Source: Azolla caroliniana (Eukaryota > Polypodiophyta). From it: a stretch of DNA of 64,000 bases. Location: contig JBHGNT010000047.1 of the NCBI GenBank assembly GCA_043228905.1, positions 1 to 64,000 of the forward strand, written 5' to 3'. Below the pieces are notes generated by a model. It ran no database searches and was not told the origin of the DNA. It saw nothing but the letters and a program-made list of their open reading frames with translations. Made by a program: the position numbers and the translations under genes. Positions 1-12,666 of the stretch are shown one piece after another; position 1 is the stretch's first letter; each line of letters starts with the position of its first letter.

Positions 1-1290
1 ATTTTTGTGTTCAAACATGCGAATCGAAGCTAACAACGCTAGCTATGATATGGAATTAAAAAATCAAGATTTTGACACTCGGGTCGAGAGACATGGCGAA
101 ATTACCAAATTTGAGTAGTGAGTTGAGATGAGCCCTTGAGTAAATGAAAATGTTCATACCTGGCTCGTGTAATATCGGATTTTTGTGTTCAAACATGCGA
201 ATCGAAGCTAACAACGCTAGCTATGATATGGACTTAAAAAATCAAGATTTTGAAACTCTGGTCGAGAGACATGACGAAATTAGCAAATTTGAGGAGTTAG
301 TTGAGAAGAGCCCTTGAGTAAATGAAAATGTTCATACGTGGCTCGTGTGATATCGGATTTTTGTGTTCAAACATGCGACTAGAAGCTAACAATGCTAGCT
401 ATGATATGGACTTAAAAAATCAAGATTTTGAAACTCTGGTCGAGAGACATGACGAAATAACCAAATTTGAGGAGTGAGTTGAGAAGAGCCCTTGAGTAAA
501 TGAAAATGTTCATACCTGGCTCGTGTAATATAGGATTTTTGTGTTCAAACATGCCAAACGAAGCTAACAACGCTAGCTATGATATGGAATTAAAAAATCA
601 AGATTTTGAAACTCGGGTCGAGAGACATGACGAAATTAGCAAATTTGAGGAGTGAGTTGAGAAGAGCCCTTGAGTAAATGAAAATGTTCATACCTGGCTC
701 GTGTCATCTCGGATTTTTGTGTTCAAACATGCGACTAGAAGCTAACAATGCTAGCTATGATATGGAATTAAAAAATCAAGATTTTGAAACTCAAGTCGAG
801 AGACATGACGAAATTAGCAAACATGAGGAGGAAGTTGAGAGAAGCCCTTGAGTAAATTAAAATGTTCATACCTGGCTCGTGTGATATCGGATTTTTGTGT
901 TCAAACATGCGAATCGAAGCTAACAACGCTAGCTATGATCTGGAATTAAAAAATCAAGATTTTGACACTCGGGTCGAGAGACATGACGAAATTACCAAAT
1001 TTGAGTAGTGAGTTGAGATGAGCCCTTGAGTAAATGAAAATGTTCATACCTGGCTCGTGTAATATCGGATTTTTGTGTTCAAACATGCGAATCGAAGCTA
1101 ACAACGCTAGCTATGATATGGACTTAAAAAATCAAGATTTTGAAACTCTGGTCGAGAGACATGACGAAATTAGCAAATTTGAGGAGTTAGTTGAGAAGAG
1201 CCCTTGAGTAAATGAAAATGTTCATACGTGGCTCGTGTGATATCGGATTTTTGTGTTCAAACATGCGACTAGAAGCTAACAATGCTAGCT
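1..1290 (+). repeat. five-monomer higher-order repeat, window start
   Basis: Bases 1 to about 400 recur at about 891-1290, a lag of 890 bp (5 x 178). Shared variants include GACACTCGGG, the ending GAGTAGTGAGTTGAGATG, a CATACGTGG monomer and the GCGACTAGAAGC monomer. After about 1290 the array instead follows the monomer at about 725, so the register was reset by another exchange. The first monomer is cut by the window edge. Confidence 0.75.
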
Positions 1291-4200
1291 ATGATATGGA
1301 ATTAAAAAATCAAGATTTTGAAACTCAAGTCGAGAGACATGACGAAATTAGCAAACATAAGGAGGGAGTTGAGAGGAGCCCTTGAGTAAATTAAAATGTT
1401 CATACCTGGCTCGTGTGATATCGGATTTTTGTGTTCAAACATGCGAATCGAAGCTAACAACGCTATCTATGATATGGAATTAAAAAATCAAGATTGTGAA
1501 ACTCAGGTCGAGAGACATGACGAAATTACCAAATTTGAGGAGTGAGTTGAGATGAGCCCTTGAGTAAATTAAAATGTTCATACCTGGCTCGTGTGATATC
1601 GGCTTTTTGTGTTCAAACATGCCAATCGAAGCTAACAACGCTAGCAATGATATGGAATTAAAAAATCAAGATTTTGAAACTCAGGTCGAGAGACGTGATG
1701 AAATTACCAAAGTTGAGAAGTGAGTTGGGAAGAGCCCTTGAGTAAATGAAAATGTTCATACCTGGCTCCTGTGATATTGGATTTTTGTGTTCAATCATGC
1801 GAATCGAAGCTAACAACGCTAGCTATGATATGGAATGAAAAAATCAAGATTTTGAAACTCAGGTCGAGAGACAGGACGAAATTTCCAAATTTGAGGAGTG
1901 AGTTGAGAGAAGCCCTTGAGTAAATTAAAATGTTCATACCTGGCTCGTGTAATATCGGATTTTTGTGTTCAAACGTGCGAATCGAAGCTAACAACACTAG
2001 CTCTGATATGGAATTAAAAAATCAAGATTTTGAAACTCTGGTCGAGAGACATGACGAAACTAGCAAATTTGAGGAGTGAGTTGAGAAGAGCCCTTGAGTA
2101 AATGAAAATGTTCATACCTGGCTCGTGTAATATCGGATTTTTTGTTCAAACATGCGAATCGAAGCTAACAACGCTAGCTATGATATGGAATTAAAAAATC
2201 AAGATTTTGAAACACAGGTCGAGAGACATGACGAAATTAGCAAACATGAGGAGGGAGTTGAGAGGAGCCCTTGAGTAAATTAAAATTTTCATACCTGGCT
2301 CGTGTGATATCCGATTTTTGTGTTCAAACATGCGAATCGAAGCCAACAACGCTAGCTATGATATGGACTTAATAAATCAAGATTTTGAAACTCTAGTCGA
2401 GAGACATGACGAAATTACAGAATTTGAGTAGTGAGTTGAGATGAGCCCTTGAGTAAATGAAAATGTTCATACCTGGATGGTGTCATATCGGATTTTTGTG
2501 TTCAAACATGCGAATCGAAGCTAACAACGCTAGCTATGCTATGGAATTAAGAAATCAAGATTTTGAAACTCTGGTCGAGAGACATGACGAAATTAGCAAA
2601 TTTGAGGAGTTAGTTGAGAAGAGCCCTTGAGTAAATTAAAATGTTCATACCTGGCTCGTGTAATATAGGATTTTTGTGTTCAAACATGCCAATCGAAGCT
2701 AACAACGCTAGCTCTGATATGGAATTAAAAAATCAAGATTTTGAAACTCAGGTCGAGAGACATGACGAAATTACCAAATTTGAGGAGTGAGTTGAGAAGA
2801 GCCCTTGAGTAAATGAAAATGTTCATACCTGGCTCGTGTAATATCGGATTTTTGTGTTCAAACATGCCAAACGAAGCTAACAATGCTAGCTATGATATGG
2901 AATTAAAAAATCAAGATTTTGAAACTCGGGTCGAGAGACATGACGAAATTACCAAATTTGAGGAGTGAGTTGAGAAGAGCCCTTGAGTAAAGGAAAATGT
3001 TCATACCTGGCTCGTGTCATCTCGGATTTTTGTGTTCAAACATGCGACTAGAAGCTAACAATGCTAGCTATGATATGGAATTAAAAAATCAAGATTTTGA
3101 AACTCAAGTCGAGAGACATGACGAAATTAGCAAACATGAGGAGGGAGTTGAGAGAAGCCCTTGAGTAAATTAAAATGTTCATACCTGGCTCGTGTGATAT
3201 CGGATTTTTGTGTTCAAACATGCGAATCAAAGCTAACAACGCTAGCTATGATATGGACTTAAAAAATCAAGATTTTGAAACTCTGGTCGAGAGACATGAC
3301 GAAATTAGCAAATTTGAGGAGTTAGTTGAGAAGAGCCCTTGAGTAAATGAAAATGTTCATACCTGGCTCGTGTGATATCGGATTTTTGTGTTCAAACATG
3401 CGACTAGAAGCTAACAATGCTAGCTATGATATGGAATTAAAAAATCAAGATTTTGAAACTCAAGTCGAGAGACATGACGAAATTAGCAAACATGAGGAGG
3501 GAGTTGAGAGGAGCCCTTGAGTAAATTAAAATGTTCATACCTGGCTCGTGTGATATCGGATTTTTGTGTTCAAACATGCGAATCGAAGCTAACAACGCTA
3601 TCTATGATATGGAATTAAAAAATCAAGATTGTGAAACTCAGGTCGAGAGACGTGACGAAATTACCAAATTTGAGGAGTGAGTTGTGAAGAGCCCTTGAGT
3701 AAATGAAAATGTTCATACCTGGCTCGTGTGATATCGGATGTTTGTGTTCAAACATGCGTATCGAAGCTAACAACACTAGCTATGATATGGAATTAAAAAA
3801 TCAAGATTTTGAAACTCAGGTCGAGAGACATGACGAAATTACCAAATTTGAGGAGGGAGTTGAGGGGAGCCCTTGAGTAAATGAAAATGTTCATACCTGG
3901 CTCGTGTAATATAGGATTTTTGTGTTCAAACATGCCAATCGAAGCTAACAACGCTAGCTCTGATATGGACTTAAAAAATCAAGATTTTGAAACTCGGGTC
4001 GAGAGACATGACGAAATTACCAAATTTGAGGAGTGAGTTGAGAAGAGCCCTTGAGTAAATGGAAATGTTCATACCTGGCTCGTGTAATATCGGATTTTTG
4101 TGTTCAACCATGCGAATCGAAGCTAACAACGCTAGCTATGATATGGAATTCAAAAATCAAGATTTTGAAGCACAGGTCGAGAGACATGACGAAATTAGCA

Positions 4201-4674
4201 AACATGAGGAGGGAGTTGAGAGGAGCCCTTGAGTAAATTAAAATGTTCATACCTGGCTCGTGTGATATCGGATTTTTGTGTTCAAACATGCGAATCAAAG
4301 CTAACAACGCTAGCTATGATATGGAATTAAAAAATCAAGATTTTGAAACTCGGGTCGAGAGACATGACGAAATTACCAAATTTGAGAAGTGAGTTGAGAA
4401 GAGCCCTTGAGTAAATGAAAATGTTCATACCTGGCTCGTGTAATATCGGATTTTTGTGTTCAAACATGCGAATCGAAGCTAACAACGCTAGCTATGATAT
4501 GGACTTAAAAAATCAAGATTTTGAAACTCTGGTCGAGAGACATGACGAAATTAGCAAATTTGAGGAGTGAGTTGAGAAGAGCCCTCGAGTAAATGAAAAT
4601 GTTCATACCTGGCTCGTGTGATATCGGATTTTTGTGTTCAAACATGCGAATCGAAGCTAACAACACTACCTATG

Positions 4675-7600
4675 ATATGGAAATAAAAAATCAATATTTT
4701 AAACTCAGGTCGAGAGACATGACGAAATTACCAAATTTGAGGAGTGAGTTGAGAGAAGCCCTTGAGTAAATTAAAATGTTCATACCTGGCTCGTGTAATA
4801 TCGGATTTTTGTGTTCAAACATGCCAATCGAAGCTAACAACCCTAGCTATGATATGGAATTCAAAAATCAAGATTTTGAAACTCGGGTCGAGAGACATGA
4901 CGAAATTACCAGACATGACGAGGGAGTTGAGAGGAGCTCTTGAGTAAATTAAAATGTTCATACCTTGCTCGTGTCATATTGGAATTTTGTGTTCAAACAT
5001 GCGAATCGAAGCTAACAACGCTAGCTATGATATGGACATAATAAATCAAGATTTTGAAACTCTGGTCGAGAGAGATGACGAAATTAGCAAACATGAGCAG
5101 GGAGTTGACAGGAGCCCTTGAGTAAATTAAAATGTTCATACCTGGCTCGTGTAATATCGGATTTTTCTGTGTAAACATGCGAATCGAAGCTAACAACGCT
5201 AGCTATGATATGGAATTAAAAAATCAAGATTTTGAAACTCAGGTCGAGAGACATGACAAAATTACCAAATTTGAGGAGTGAGTTGAGAAGAGCCCTTGAC
5301 TAAATGAAAATGTTCATACCTGGCTCGTGTGATATCGGATTTTTGTGTTCAAACATGCGAATCGAAGCTAACAACGCTAGCTATGATATGGACTTAAAAA
5401 ATCAAGATTTTGAAACTCAGGTCGAGAGACATGACGAAATTACCAGACACGACGAGGGAGTTGAGAGGAGCTCTTGAGTAAATTAAAATGTTCATACCTT
5501 GCTCGTGTCATATTGGAATTTTGTGTTCAAACATGCGAATCGAAGCTAACAACGCTAGCTATGATATGGACATAATAAATCAAGATTTTGAAACTCTGGT
5601 CGAGAGAGATGACGAAATTAGCAAACATGAGCAGGGAGTTGACAGGAGCCCTTGAGTAAATGGAAATGTTCATACCTGGCTCGTGTAATATCGGATTTTT
5701 GTGTTCAACCATGCGAATCGAAGCTAACAACGCTAGCTATGATATGGAATTCAAAAATCAAGATTTTGAAACACAGGTCGAGAGACATGACGAAATTAGC
5801 AAACATGAGCAGGGAGTTGACAGGAGCCCTTGAGTAAATTAAAATGTTCATACCTGGCTCGTGTGATATCGGATTTTTGTGTTCAAACATGCGAATCAAA
5901 GTTAACAACGCTAGCTATGATATGGAATTAAAAAATCAAGATTTTGAAACTCGGGTCGAGAGACATGACGAAATAACCAAATTTGAGAAGTGAGTTGAGA
6001 AGAGCCCTTGAGTAAATGAAAATGTTCATACCTGGCTCGTGTAATATCGGATTTTTGTGTTCAAACATGCGAATCGAAGCTAACAATGCTAGCTATGATA
6101 TGGAATTAAAAAATCAAGATTTTGAAACTCTGGTCGAGAGACATGACGAAATTAGCAAATTTGAGGAGTGAGTTGAGAAGATCCCTTGAGTAAATGAAAA
6201 TGTTCATACCTGGCTCGTGTGATATCGGATTTTTGTCTTCAAACATGCGAATCGAAGCTAACAACACTAGCTCTGATATGGACTTAAAAAATCAAGATTT
6301 TGAAACTCTGGTCGAGAGACATGACGAAATTAGCAAATTTGAGGAGTGAGTTGAGAAGAGCCCTTGAGTAAATGGAAATGTTCATACCTGGCTCGTGTAA
6401 TATCGGATTTTTGTGTTCAACCATGCGAATCGAAGCTAACAACGCTAGCTATGATATGGAATTCAAAAATCAAGATTTTGAAGCACAGGTCGAGAGACAT
6501 GACGAAATTAGCAAACATGAGGAGGGAGTTGAGAGGAGCCCTTGAGTAAATTAAAATGTTCATACCTGGCTCGTGTGATATCGGATTTTTGTGTTCAAAC
6601 ATGCGAATCAAAGCTAACAACGCTAGCTATGATATGGAATTAAAAAATCAAGATTTTGAAACTCGGGTCGAGAGACATGACGAAATTACCAAATTTAAGA
6701 AGTGAGTTGAGATGAGCCCTTGAGTAAATGAAAATGTTCATACCTGGCTCGTGTAATATCGGATTTTTGTGTTCAAACATGCGAATCGAAGCTAACAACG
6801 CTAGCTATGATATGGACTTAAAAAATCAAGATTTTGAAACTCTGGTCGAGAGACATGACGAAATTAGCAAATTTGAGGAGTGAGTTGAGAAGAGCCCTCG
6901 AGTAAATGAAAATGTTCATACCTGGCTCGTGTGATATCGGATGTTTGTGTTCAAACATGCGAATCGAAGCTAACAACACTACCTATGATATGGAAATAAA
7001 AAATCAATATTTTAAACTCAGGTCGAGAGACATGACGAAATTACCAAATTTGAGGAGTGAGTTGAGAGAAGCCCTTGAGTAAATTAAAATGTTCATACCT
7101 GGCTCGTGTAAATTAAAATGTTCAAACATGCCAATCGAAGCTAACAACACTAGCTATGATATGGAACTTAAAAAGCAAGATTTTGAAACTCTTGTCGAGA
7201 GACATGACGAAATTACCAAATTTCAGGAGTGAGTTGAGAAGAGCTAGTAGGTAAATTAAAATGTTCATACCTGGCTCGTGTGATATCGGATTTTTCTGTG
7301 TAAACATGCGAATCGAAGCTAACAACGCTAGCTATGATATGGAATTAAAAAATCAAGATTTTGAAACTCAGGTCGAGAGACATGACAAAATTACCAAATT
7401 TGAGGAGTGAGTTGAGAAGAGCCCTTGAGTAAATGAAAATGTTCATACCTGGCTCGTGTGATATCGGATTTTTGTGTTCAAACATGCGAATCGAAGCTAA
7501 CAACGCTAGCTATGATATGGACTTAAAAAATCAAGATTTTGAAACTCAGGTCGAGAGACATGACGAAATTACCAGACATGACGAGGGAGTTGAGAGGAGC

Positions 7601-8759
7601 TCTTGAGTAAATTAAAATGTTCATACCTTGCTCGTGTCATATTGGAATTTTGTGTTCAAACATGCGAATCGAAGCTAACAACGCTAGCTATGATATGGAC
7701 ATAATAAATCAAGATTTTGAAACTCTGGTCGAGAGAGATGACGAAATTAGCAAACATGAGCAGGGAGTTGACAGGAGCCCTTGAGTAAATTAAAATGTTC
7801 ATACCTGGCTCGTGTGATATTGGATTTTTGTGTTCAAACATGCGAATCGAAGCTAACAACGCTAGCTATGATATGGAATTAAAAAATCAAGATTTTGAAA
7901 CTCAGGTCGAGAGACAGGACGAAATTACCAAATTTGAGGAGTGAGTTGAGAGAAGCCCTTGAGTAAATGAAAATGTTCGTACCTGGCTCGTGTCATATCG
8001 GATTTTTGTGTTCAACCATGCGAATCGAAGCTAACAACGCTAGCTATGATATGGAATTAAAAAATCAAGATTTTGAAACTCAAGTCGAGAGACATAACGA
8101 AATTAGCAAACATGAGGAGGGAGTTGAGAGGAGCCCTTGAGTAAATTAAAATGTTCATACCTGGCTCGTGTCATATCGGATTTTTGTGTTCAAACATGCG
8201 AATCGAAGCTAACAACGCTACCTATGATATGGAATTAAAAAATCAAGATTTTGAAACTCAGGTCGAGAGACAGGACAAATTACCAAATTTGAGGAGTGAA
8301 TTGAGAGAAGCCCTTGAGTAAATCAAAATATTCATACCTGGCTCGTGTAATATCGGATTTTTGTGTTCAATCATGCGAATCGAAGCTAACAACGGTAGCT
8401 ATGCTATGGAATTAAAAAATCAAGCTTTTGAAACTCTGGTCGAGAGACATGACGAAATTAGCAAATTTGAGGAGTGAGTTGAGAAGAGCTCTTGAGTAAA
8501 TGAAAATGTTCATACCTGGCTCGTGTGATATCGGATTTTTGTGTTCAAACATGCGAATCGAAGCTAACAACGCTAGCTATGCTATGGAATTAAAAAATCA
8601 AGCTTTTGAAACTCTGGTCGAGAGACATCACGAAATTAGCAAATTTGAGGAGTGAGTTGAGAAGAGCCCTTGAGTAAATGAAAATGTTCGTACCTGGCTC
8701 GTGTGATATCAGATTTTTGTGTTCAAACATGCGAATCGAAGCTAACAATGCTAGCTATG
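4675..8759 (+). repeat. 23-monomer duplication, copy 1 (4085 bp)
   Basis: This block recurs with a constant offset of 4085 bp: 4762 matches 8847, 5527 matches 9612 and 6364 matches 10449. Private variants are shared, including AATCAATATTTTAAACTC, GACATAATAAATC, CCAGACATGACGAGG, and an odd monomer near 7110 where the usual GTGTAATATCGG segment is replaced by a second AAATTAAAATGTTCA. The length equals 23 monomers less about 9 bp of small deletions. Breakpoints are approximate because they lie within similar monomers. Confidence 0.88.
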
Positions 8760-11700
8760 ATATGGAAATAAAAAATCAATATTTTAAACTCAGGTCGAGA
8801 GACATGACGAAATTACCAAATTTGAGGAGTGAGTTGAGAGAAGCCCTTGAGTAAATTAAAATGTTCATACCTGGCTCGTGTAATATCGGATTTTTGTGTT
8901 CAAACATGCCAATCGAAGCTAACAACCCTAGCTATGATATGGAATTCAAAAATCAAGATTTTGAAACTCGGGTCGAGAGACATGACGAAATTACCAGACA
9001 TGACGAGGGAGTTGAGAGGAGCTCTTGAGTAAATTAAAATGTTCATACCTTGCTCGTGTCATATTGGAATTTTGTGTTCAAACATGCGAATCGAAGCTAA
9101 CAACGCTAGCTATGATATGGACATAATAAATCAAGATTTTGAAACTCTGGTCGAGAGAGATGACGAAATTAGCAAACATGAGCAGGGAGTTGACAGGAGC
9201 CCTTGAGTAAATTAAAATGTTCATACCTGGCTCGTGTAATATCGGATTTTTCTGTGTAAACATGCGAATCGAAGCTAACAACGCTAGCTATGATATGGAA
9301 TTAAAAAATCAAGATTTTGAAACTCAGGTCGAGAGACATGACAAAATTACCAAATTTGAGGAGTGAGTTGAGAAGAGCCCTTGACTAAATGAAAATGTTC
9401 ATACCTGGCTCGTGTGATATCGGATTTTTGTGTTCAAACATGCGAATCGAAGCTAACAACGCTAGCTATGATATGGACTTAAAAAATCAAGATTTTGAAA
9501 CTCAGGTCGAGAGACATGACGAAATTACCAGACACGACGAGGGAGTTGAGAGGAGCTCTTGAGTAAATTAAAATGTTCATACCTTGCTCGTGTCATATTG
9601 GAATTTTGTGTTCAAACATGCGAATCGAAGCTAACAACGCTAGCTATGATATGGACATAATAAATCAAGATTTTGAAACTCTGGTCGAGAGAGATGACGA
9701 AATTAGCAAACATGAGCAGGGAGTTGACAGGAGCCCTTGAGTAAATGGAAATGTTCATACCTGGCTCGTGTAATATCGGATTTTTGTGTTCAACCATGCG
9801 AATCGAAGCTAACAACGCTAGCTATGATATGGAATTCAAAAATCAAGATTTTGAAACACAGGTCGAGAGACATGACGAAATTAGCAAACATGAGCAGGGA
9901 GTTGACAGGAGCCCTTGAGTAAATTTAAATGTTCATACCTGGCTCGTGTGATATCGGATTTTTGTGTTCAAACATGCGAATCAAAGTTAACAACGCTAGC
10001 TATGATATGGAATTAAAAAATCAAGATTTTGAAACTCGGGTCGAGAGACATGACGAAATTACCAAATTTGAGAAGTGAGTTGAGAAGAGCCCTTGAGTAA
10101 ATGAAAATGTTCATACCTGGCTCGTGTAATATCGGATTTTTGTGTTCAAACATGCGAATCGAAGCTAACAATGCTAGCTATGATATGGAATTAAAAAATC
10201 AAGATTTTGAAACTCTGGTCGAGAGACATGACGAAATTAGCAAATTTGAGGAGTGAGTTGAGAAGATCCCTTGAGTAAATGAAAATGTTCATACCTGGCT
10301 CGTGTGATATCGGATTTTTGTCTTCAAACATGCGAATCGAAGCTAACAACGCTAGCTCTGATATGGACTTAAAAAATCAAGATTTTGAAACTCTGGTCGA
10401 GAGACATGACGAAATTAGCAAATTTGAGGAGTGAGTTGAGAAGAGCCCTTGAGTAAATGGAAATGTTCATACCTGGCTCGTGTAATATCGGATTTTTGTG
10501 TTCAACCATGCGAATCGAAGCTAACAACGCTAGCTATGATATGGAATTCAAAAATCAAGATTTTGAAGCACAGGTCGAGAGACATGACGAAATTAGCAAA
10601 CATGAGGAGGGAGTTGAGAGGAGCCCTTGAGTAAATTAAAATGTTCATACCTGGCTCGTGTAATATCGGATTTTTGTGTTCAAACATGCGAATCGAAGCT
10701 AACAACGCTAGCTATGATATGGACTTAAAAAATCAAGATTTTGAAACTCTGGTCGAGAGACATGACGAAATTAGCAAATTTGAGGAGTGAGTTGAGAAGA
10801 GCCCTCGAGTAAATGAAAATGTTCATACCTGGCTCGTGTGATATCGGATGTTTGTGTTCAAACATGCGAATCGAAGCTAACAACACTACCTATGATATGG
10901 AAATAAAAAATCAATATTTTAAACTCAGGTCGAGAGACATGACGAAATTACCAAATTTGAGGAGTGAGTTGAGAGAAGCCCTTGAGTAAATTAAAATGTT
11001 CATACCTGGCTCGTGTAAATTAAAATGTTCAAACATGCCAATCGAAGCTAACAACACTAGCTATGATATGGAACTTAAAAAGCAAGATTTTGAAACTCTT
11101 GTCGAGAGACATGACGAAATTACCAAATTTCAGGAGTGAGTTGAGAAGAGCTAGTAGGTAAATTAAAATGTTCATACCTGGCTCGTGTGATATCGGATTT
11201 TTCTGTGTAAACATGCGAATCGAAGCTAACAACGCTAGCTATGATATGGAATTAAAAAATCAAGATTTTGAAACTCAGGTCGAGAGACATGACAAAATTA
11301 CCAAATTTGAGGAGTGAGTTGAGAAGAGCCCTTGAGTAAATGAAAATGTTCATACCTGGCTCGTGTGATATCGGATTTTTGTGTTCAAACATGCGAATCG
11401 AAGCTAACAACGCTAGCTATGATATGGACTTAAAAAATCAAGATTTTGAAACTCAGGTCGAGAGACATGACGAAATTACCAGACATGACGAGGGAGTTGA
11501 GAGGAGCTCTTGAGTAAATTAAAATGTTCATACCTTGCTCGTGTCATATTGGAATTTTGTGTTCAAACATGCGAATCGAAGCTAACAACGCTAGCTATGA
11601 TATGGACATAATAAATCAAGATTTTGAAACTCTGGTCGAGAGAGATGACGAAATTAGCAAACATGAGCAGGGAGTTGACAGGAGCCCTTGAGTAAATTAA

Positions 11701-12666
11701 AATGTTCATACCTGGCTCGTGTGATATTGGATTTTTGTGTTCAAACATGCGAATCGAAGCTAACAACGCTAGCTATGATATGGAATTAAAAAATCAAGAT
11801 TTTGAAACTCAGGTCGAGAGACAGGACGAAATTACCAAATTTGAGGAGTGAGTTGAGAGAAGCCCTTGAGTAAATGAAAATGTTCGTACCTGGCTCGTGT
11901 CATATCGGATTTTTGTGTTCAACCATGCGAATCGAAGCTAACAACGCTAGCTATGATATGGAATTAAAAAATCAAGATTTTGAAACTCAAGTCGAGAGAC
12001 ATGACGAAATTAGCAAACATGAGGAGGGAGTTGAGAGGAGCCCTTGAGTAAATTAAAATGTTCATACCTGGCTCGTGTCATATCGGATTTTTGTGTTCAA
12101 ACATGCGAATCGAAGCTAACAACGCTACCTATGATATGGAATTAAAAAATCAAGATTTTGAAACTCAGGTCGAGAGACAGGACAAATTACCAAATTTGAG
12201 GAGTGAATTGAGAGAAGCCCTTGAGTAAATCAAAATATTCATACCTGGCTCGTGTAATATCGGATTTTTGTGTTCAATCATGCGAATCGAAGCTAACAAC
12301 GGTAGCTATGCTATGGAATTAAAAAATCAAGCTTTTGAAACTCTGGTCGAGAGACATGACGAAATTAGCAAATTTGAGGAGTGAGTTGAGAAGAGCTCTT
12401 GAGTAAATGAAAATGTTCATACCTGGCTCGTGTGATATCGGATTTTTGTGTTCAAACATGCGAATCGAAGCTAACAACGCTAGCTATGCTATGGAATTAA
12501 AAAATCAAGCTTTTGAAACTCTGGTCGAGAGACATCACGAAATTAGCAAATTTGAGGAGTGAGTTGAGAAGAGCCCTTGAGTAAATGAAAATGTTCGTAC
12601 CTGGCTCGTGTGATATCAGATTTTTGTGTTCAAACATGCGAATCGAAGCTAACAATGCTAGCTATG
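8760..12666 (+). repeat. 23-monomer duplication, copy 2, one monomer lost
   Basis: This is the tandem partner of the preceding block. The offset is 4085 bp up to about 10630 and 3907 bp afterwards (7122 matches 11029, 7656 matches 11563), so exactly one 178-bp monomer is missing near 10640-10700. The match ends near 12666, where the sequence continues AACATTCTGAAATTC instead of AATATTTTAAACTC. The copies are nearly identical elsewhere, for example CACGACGAGG at both 5450 and 9535. Confidence 0.88.

Noticed and set aside
590-625. CENP-B-box-like motif around AAACTCGGGTCG in some monomers
   Set aside because: Only the A-NN-CGGG half fits; the TTCG half is absent, and most monomers have CAGG instead of CGGG.
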